Assembly: GCA_023411795.1 (NCBI GenBank)
Contig: JAEYOK010000002.1
Coordinates: 1-64,000 of the forward strand
Direction of reading: 5' to 3'
Length of the DNA: 64,000 nucleotides
From: Bacillota bacterium
Lineage (GTDB): Bacteria; Bacillota; Clostridia; DSM-8532
Position numbers and translations under genes: made by a program
Part shown: piece after piece, positions 60,645 to 64,000 of the stretch
Position numbering within the stretch: the stretch's first letter is position 1
Layout: every line of letters starts with the position of its first letter
The notes under the pieces: model-generated
What the model was told of the DNA's origin: nothing
Databases searched by the model: none
The model's input: only the letters and a program-made list of their open reading frames with translations

Positions 60645-62749
60645 TAAAAATCAAACTCCTTGCTTTTTTTGCGTTTACGGGCAACCAGAATAATTACAAC
60701 AACAACCCCAACCACAACTACTCCAAGAATAATGTAGAACCAAACGCTCTTAAAGAAGCTCTTGGATGTCTCATCTTCCATTCCGGGCATTCCCGGCTTA
60801 CCGGGCCCATCTACAGGGAGGCCGTCATCGGGATATATCATCATTTCCATGACATTCATGGAAAACTCCTTAATGACCTCCTGCTTCTCACCGCTGGAAT
60901 TCTCGTATTCGAATACAATCCTGCCATTTGCTTGACCAACCATCATAGGAGTAAGGTTCAGCTCAAAATACTCTACTCGTCCGGACTCAAAGTTTCCGAA
61001 ATAATTGCTCTTGGGCTGCGCTTCAAAATCGCCTTCTACTTTTAGCTTAACATTATAGATTTCTGTTTTTCCTAAATTATACATTTCAAAGCCAAAATAA
61101 ACCGGTTGGCCCATATATGTTTCAGTCGGAAGTGAAAACTCCGAAACCTCGAATCTAGAAGGCTGATAAACAGGGATTCCGATAAGTTCAGTAGCAGTGT
61201 GAGCAGTTCCCAGATCATCTTCGTACTCAAAAGAAATACTTATGGTATAGGTTTTGGATTTCGCATCCGGAATGGTGTATAATGTAACATTCCAATCAGA
61301 TGTACCCTGGGGATTAATCTTGTCTATGTAGAAAGTATTACTGCTACCTACAGGGGTGAAGACGTTTCCTGTCTCACTTGAGCTTTCCGTCACTGAGAAG
61401 CTTCCCTTAACATTGCGTACCACTCTCTCAGCATGAGTATTCAAAAACTCCATGCTCAGGTTAAAGGTCTCTCCTGCCTTTACAAGGGTGGGGTCTGAAG
61501 AATAGCTTTTTATAATAATCTTAGGAATATTCTTACCCGGTTCAGAATCTCCGGTTGAATCTGAATCCACAAATACTGATATTGCCTGGGAAATAGTTGC
61601 TCCGTCACCACCGTCTACGGGTTCAACATTTATGGTAATGGGAACACCACCTCTGGAAGCTTTAGGTTGAGCCTGGAACTTGAAAGTTATAACCTTGGTT
61701 TCGCCTTTTTTGATGCTCTGAACAATATTTAGATTCTGAGAAACCGGCAGCAACGCAGAGGTTCCATCAGCTGAAATCTTTACTTGCCCGGAATCGTATG
61801 CTCCGCTGTTCTTAATCTTTACGGTTACATCAAACATTTCTTCCGGTTTAACAGTAGCCTTTGAAGGTGTTATATCAAGAACCTCAAGTACGGTTCCAGT
61901 TCCTCCGCTTCCGGATACGGGAATCCAGATTTCCTGGTCTTCTTTAATAATAGTGCCCCTTTCATCGGTATATTCCAATGAGAACTGTAAGGGGTAGCTA
62001 CCGGTTTTAAATGTGGAAGAGGCTCTCAGCGAATACTTTATAATCTTTGTTTCCTTCCCCGAAAGGCTGTCTAAGTCATATCGTCCGCTTCCTGAAACCA
62101 CTGAGAAGGAATCCTGGGATAATCCCTTAAGTGATACTTTTATATCTTTTGCAACAAAATCCCCATCATTTTTAAGAGATATAGGCAGCTCAAATGTTCC
62201 ACCTGCAGGGGCCACAGCGCCTGATTCTGATTCTATAATCAGCTTAGCCTGGCTTTTGTCGTTTTTAACCTTAACATTGACTGTCATTGGGACAATTGTT
62301 TCTGCAGAATAAGGTGGTTCCGCAACCGAATAACTATATTTCAATTTAAACGGGAGGGAATGATAACCGGGGGTAGCAAATTTATCAACGGTGACAGAAA
62401 TTTCCATATCAATCTTGCCATCATAAGAAGTTATGTACTTAACCGGCATTTCAGTTATGGGTTTTACATCAGTAAAAATCTGGTCCTTGTCGTTTTGATA
62501 ATCCGGAAGAAAATATATACTCCGTGCCGAGGTCGTAGTGCTATTGTTTTTAAAGGTTAATATGATCTTTCCGGTCTCTCCTGCGACAAGTTCTACATTA
62601 TTCTTCAGCATGACGTCTATATCGGGTTCGCCGACACCCGCGGCTAATGCCACAGATCCTAATCCCGTCATGGATAAGATAGTAGTAAATAAGAAAACAA
62701 TCAAAACAAACCAAGTTCCTGTCCTTTTAAGCATCAATTTTTTCATCAT
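60644..62749 (-). CDS. Exported CARDB/COG1361-like repeat protein with C-terminal anchor
   Basis: 701 residues. The signal peptide (about 10-35, VLIVFLFTTILSMTGLGSVALAA shortened: IVFLFTTILSMTGLG) leads into four or five beta-sandwich repeats of the CARDB/NEW3 (COG1361) type, e.g. VTVKIKNSGAYDSGQVKIS and FNLSMEFLNTHAERVVRNVK. A single TM helix (about 672-692) with a Lys/Arg-rich tail follows. So it faces outwards and is anchored in the membrane. Lying between the ATPase and the MacB-like permease, it probably works with them as an extracellular adaptor. The start at 62749 has GAAGGGA upstream and overlaps the ATPase gene by 23 bp. Confidence 0.87.
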   Translation of the reverse strand: MMKKLMLKRTGTWFVLIVFLFTTILSMTGLGSVALAAGVGEPDIDVMLKNNVELVAGETGKIILTFKNNSTTTSARSIYFLPDYQNDKDQIFTDVKPITEMPVKYITSYDGKIDMEISVTVDKFATPGYHSLPFKLKYSYSVAEPPYSAETIVPMTVNVKVKNDKSQAKLIIESESGAVAPAGGTFELPISLKNDGDFVAKDIKVSLKGLSQDSFSVVSGSGRYDLDSLSGKETKIIKYSLRASSTFKTGSYPLQFSLEYTDERGTIIKEDQEIWIPVSGSGGTGTVLEVLDITPSKATVKPEEMFDVTVKIKNSGAYDSGQVKISADGTSALLPVSQNLNIVQSIKKGETKVITFKFQAQPKASRGGVPITINVEPVDGGDGATISQAISVFVDSDSTGDSEPGKNIPKIIIKSYSSDPTLVKAGETFNLSMEFLNTHAERVVRNVKGSFSVTESSSETGNVFTPVGSSNTFYIDKINPQGTSDWNVTLYTIPDAKSKTYTISISFEYEDDLGTAHTATELIGIPVYQPSRFEVSEFSLPTETYMGQPVYFGFEMYNLGKTEIYNVKLKVEGDFEAQPKSNYFGNFESGRVEYFELNLTPMMVGQANGRIVFEYENSSGEKQEVIKEFSMNVMEMMIYPDDGLPVDGPGKPGMPGMEDETSKSFFKSVWFYIILGVVVVGVVVVIILVARKRKKSKEFDF

Positions 62750-63443
62750 GCAAATCCCTTCCATTCTCAATCTTTTCTATCTTCCCATCGCGAATCCTAA
62801 TAATACGCGAAGCATATGCGGATATCTCCGTATCATGAGTTACGATAACCATTGTCTGATTCCATGTTCTAGCCATATCGGTCATCAGATTCATCATTTC
62901 ATAGGTTGTTGCCGTGTCAAGATTTCCTGTGGGCTCATCGGCAAAGACCACCCTGGGATTGTTTGCAAAAGCCCGGGCTATGCTGACCCTCTGCTGCTGA
63001 CCACCGCTCATCTCCGAAGGCCTGTGCTTCATTCGGTCCTTTAAGCCTACTCCCTCCAATAGCTCCTTGGCTTTCTTTATTCGCTTTTTTTTGGGAATGC
63101 CGCAGAAAGTCAGGGGCATCGCGACGTTTTCAAGAGCCGTTAGTGTTGGAATAAGGTAATAGCTTTGAAATATAAACCCTACATATCGCTGCCTGAAAAG
63201 AGCTAGTTGATTCTCACTAAGAACGTCAATCCTTGTTTTGCCTATTGTGATCGAACCCTTTGACGGCTTATCAAGACCAGCCATAAGATGCAGAAGAGTC
63301 GATTTCCCTGACCCGGATGGCCCCTGAAGACAGCAAATCTCTCCTTCTTCTATCTCCAGGTTGACACCGTTGACAGCCATTATTCGTTCGTTTCCCATTC
63401 GATAGGCACGATAGATATTATCCAAGGTAATAATTGCGGACAT
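62727..63443 (-). CDS. MacB/LolD-type ABC ATPase
   Basis: 238 residues. Walker A QGPSGSGKSTLLH (about residues 38-50), Q-loop FQSYYLIPTLTALENV, signature MSGGQQQRVSIARAF, Walker B VVFADEPTGNLD and H-loop VTHD. The LDTATTYEMM segment and overall length place it in the MacB/LolD family. It should energise the permease at 59259-60644. The start has AAGGAG eight bases upstream. Confidence 0.95.
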   Translation of the reverse strand: MSAIITLDNIYRAYRMGNERIMAVNGVNLEIEEGEICCLQGPSGSGKSTLLHLMAGLDKPSKGSITIGKTRIDVLSENQLALFRQRYVGFIFQSYYLIPTLTALENVAMPLTFCGIPKKKRIKKAKELLEGVGLKDRMKHRPSEMSGGQQQRVSIARAFANNPRVVFADEPTGNLDTATTYEMMNLMTDMARTWNQTMVIVTHDTEISAYASRIIRIRDGKIEKIENGRDLHDEKIDA

Positions 63444-63521
63444 ATGTATCTCCTTCTCTCTATATACAACAACCCTAAATAGGTGTGTACTTCTAATGTA
63501 TATGTTATAACCCGGTGGCTA

Positions 63522-64000
63522 TTAGAACTCATTTGCAAGCCAAAGGGCTAGGTCGTCAAGCACAATATCCTTGCTGTCATTATCTTTCAGAAGGCTTGAC
63601 ATGGAATTCTTGCATTTATTAAGTTTATGTGACAGTTCCCGGCCAAGCTTCATATTTGTAAAAAGTGCCGGAAGCTCGCTTATTATTTCTTCGCATAAGG
63701 CGTCAGAATATACTTCTGCCTTCTTTACAACCCCTTCATCCAATTTAAAATAAAGCTCTACGCCACCCCAAGAAAATCTGTTCTTCATCGAAATATCAAA
63801 ATCAGGGGTTTCGCCGTAGCACCATTCCCATGAACTGTTTCTTCTCATGATCTCCCTGAATGTGGCATCCTTTGGCCACATATCCTTGGCATTAGATCTC
63901 AAATTTACTATTTCAACAACAGAGCCGTATTCATCTGAGAAGGCTTTAATTATTTCTTCTTTAACCATATCAGCAGTCAGGTCTGGTTTGACTTCAGAAA
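63522..64000 (-). CDS. lplA: Lipoate-protein ligase, C-terminal part (5' partial)
   Basis: The frame is open to the right edge of the window; an ATG at 63968 is internal, since the codons before it read SEVKPDLTAD, as in the family. The visible 158 residues contain NSSWEWCYGETPDFDISMKN and WGGVELYFKLDEGVVKKAEV, typical of the accessory C-terminal domain of bacterial LplA, which helps adenylate lipoate. The catalytic N-terminal domain lies outside the window. It fits with the nearby dihydrolipoyl dehydrogenase gene. Confidence 0.85.
   Translation of the reverse strand, partial: SEVKPDLTADMVKEEIIKAFSDEYGSVVEIVNLRSNAKDMWPKDATFREIMRRNSSWEWCYGETPDFDISMKNRFSWGGVELYFKLDEGVVKKAEVYSDALCEEIISELPALFTNMKLGRELSHKLNKCKNSMSSLLKDNDSKDIVLDDLALWLANEF

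Noticed and set aside
62538..63044. 168-codon plus-strand ORF
   Set aside because: Antisense to the ABC ATPase and surface-protein genes; no ribosome site.

Overview
The window reads as chromosomal DNA of a low-GC, strictly anaerobic Clostridia-type Firmicute (Bacillota). The grounds are an AT-rich sequence with AGGAGG-type ribosome sites, a fused GltD/[FeFe]-hydrogenase, an M-box magnesium riboswitch, a MetH with its reactivation domain on a separate gene, and a clostridial rpsR / MazG-like / rplI / dnaB / tilS / hpt / ftsH gene order. No species name can be given from the sequence alone.

Layout. 1-2.3 kb: end of a ricin-lectin-type protein and a GT51 peptidoglycan glycosyltransferase. 2.5-5.9 kb: glutamate-synthase-linked [FeFe] hydrogenase. 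6.4-8.9 kb: a lone HEPN-STAND NTPase, probably anti-phage, followed by about 1.4 kb of decayed DNA and tRNA fragments up to tRNA-Thr and tRNA-Gly (10.3-10.5 kb). 10.6-14.1 kb: a membrane protein, MetH and its activation subunit. 14.4-21.0 kb: minus-strand housekeeping run ftsH, hpt, tilS, dnaB, rplI, MazG-like, rpsR. 21.2-27.5 kb: a Cache-PAS-GGDEF-EAL signalling protein, a DUF4349 lipoprotein, and a LysR regulator divergent from gapdh.

27.6-50.2 kb is a 22.6-kb genomic island inserted in a tRNA-Arg(ACG) gene. It is bounded by perfect 46-bp direct repeats (27605-27650 and 50197-50242) and has paired arm-type repeats near both ends. A tyrosine integrase and an excisionase lie at its right end. 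Cargo is mostly defence-like: a DUF3696 AAA ATPase with an unrecognised partner, a DUF262/DUF1524 (GmrSD-like) protein, an XRE-regulated operon with a NYN/PIN nuclease, an internal three-gene recombinase operon, and a complete type I restriction-modification system. Two copies of a compact, covarying RNA motif, each starting next to a promoter and followed by tandem terminators, precede the two recombinase loci. This is the best candidate here for something undescribed.

50.4-64 kb returns to core genes: CorA under an M-box, a periplasmic-binding/GGDEF-like protein, a heterodimeric ABC exporter preceded by a 30-codon leader ORF, dihydrolipoyl dehydrogenase, a MacB-like ABC operon with a large surface protein, and the C-terminal part of lipoate-protein ligase.
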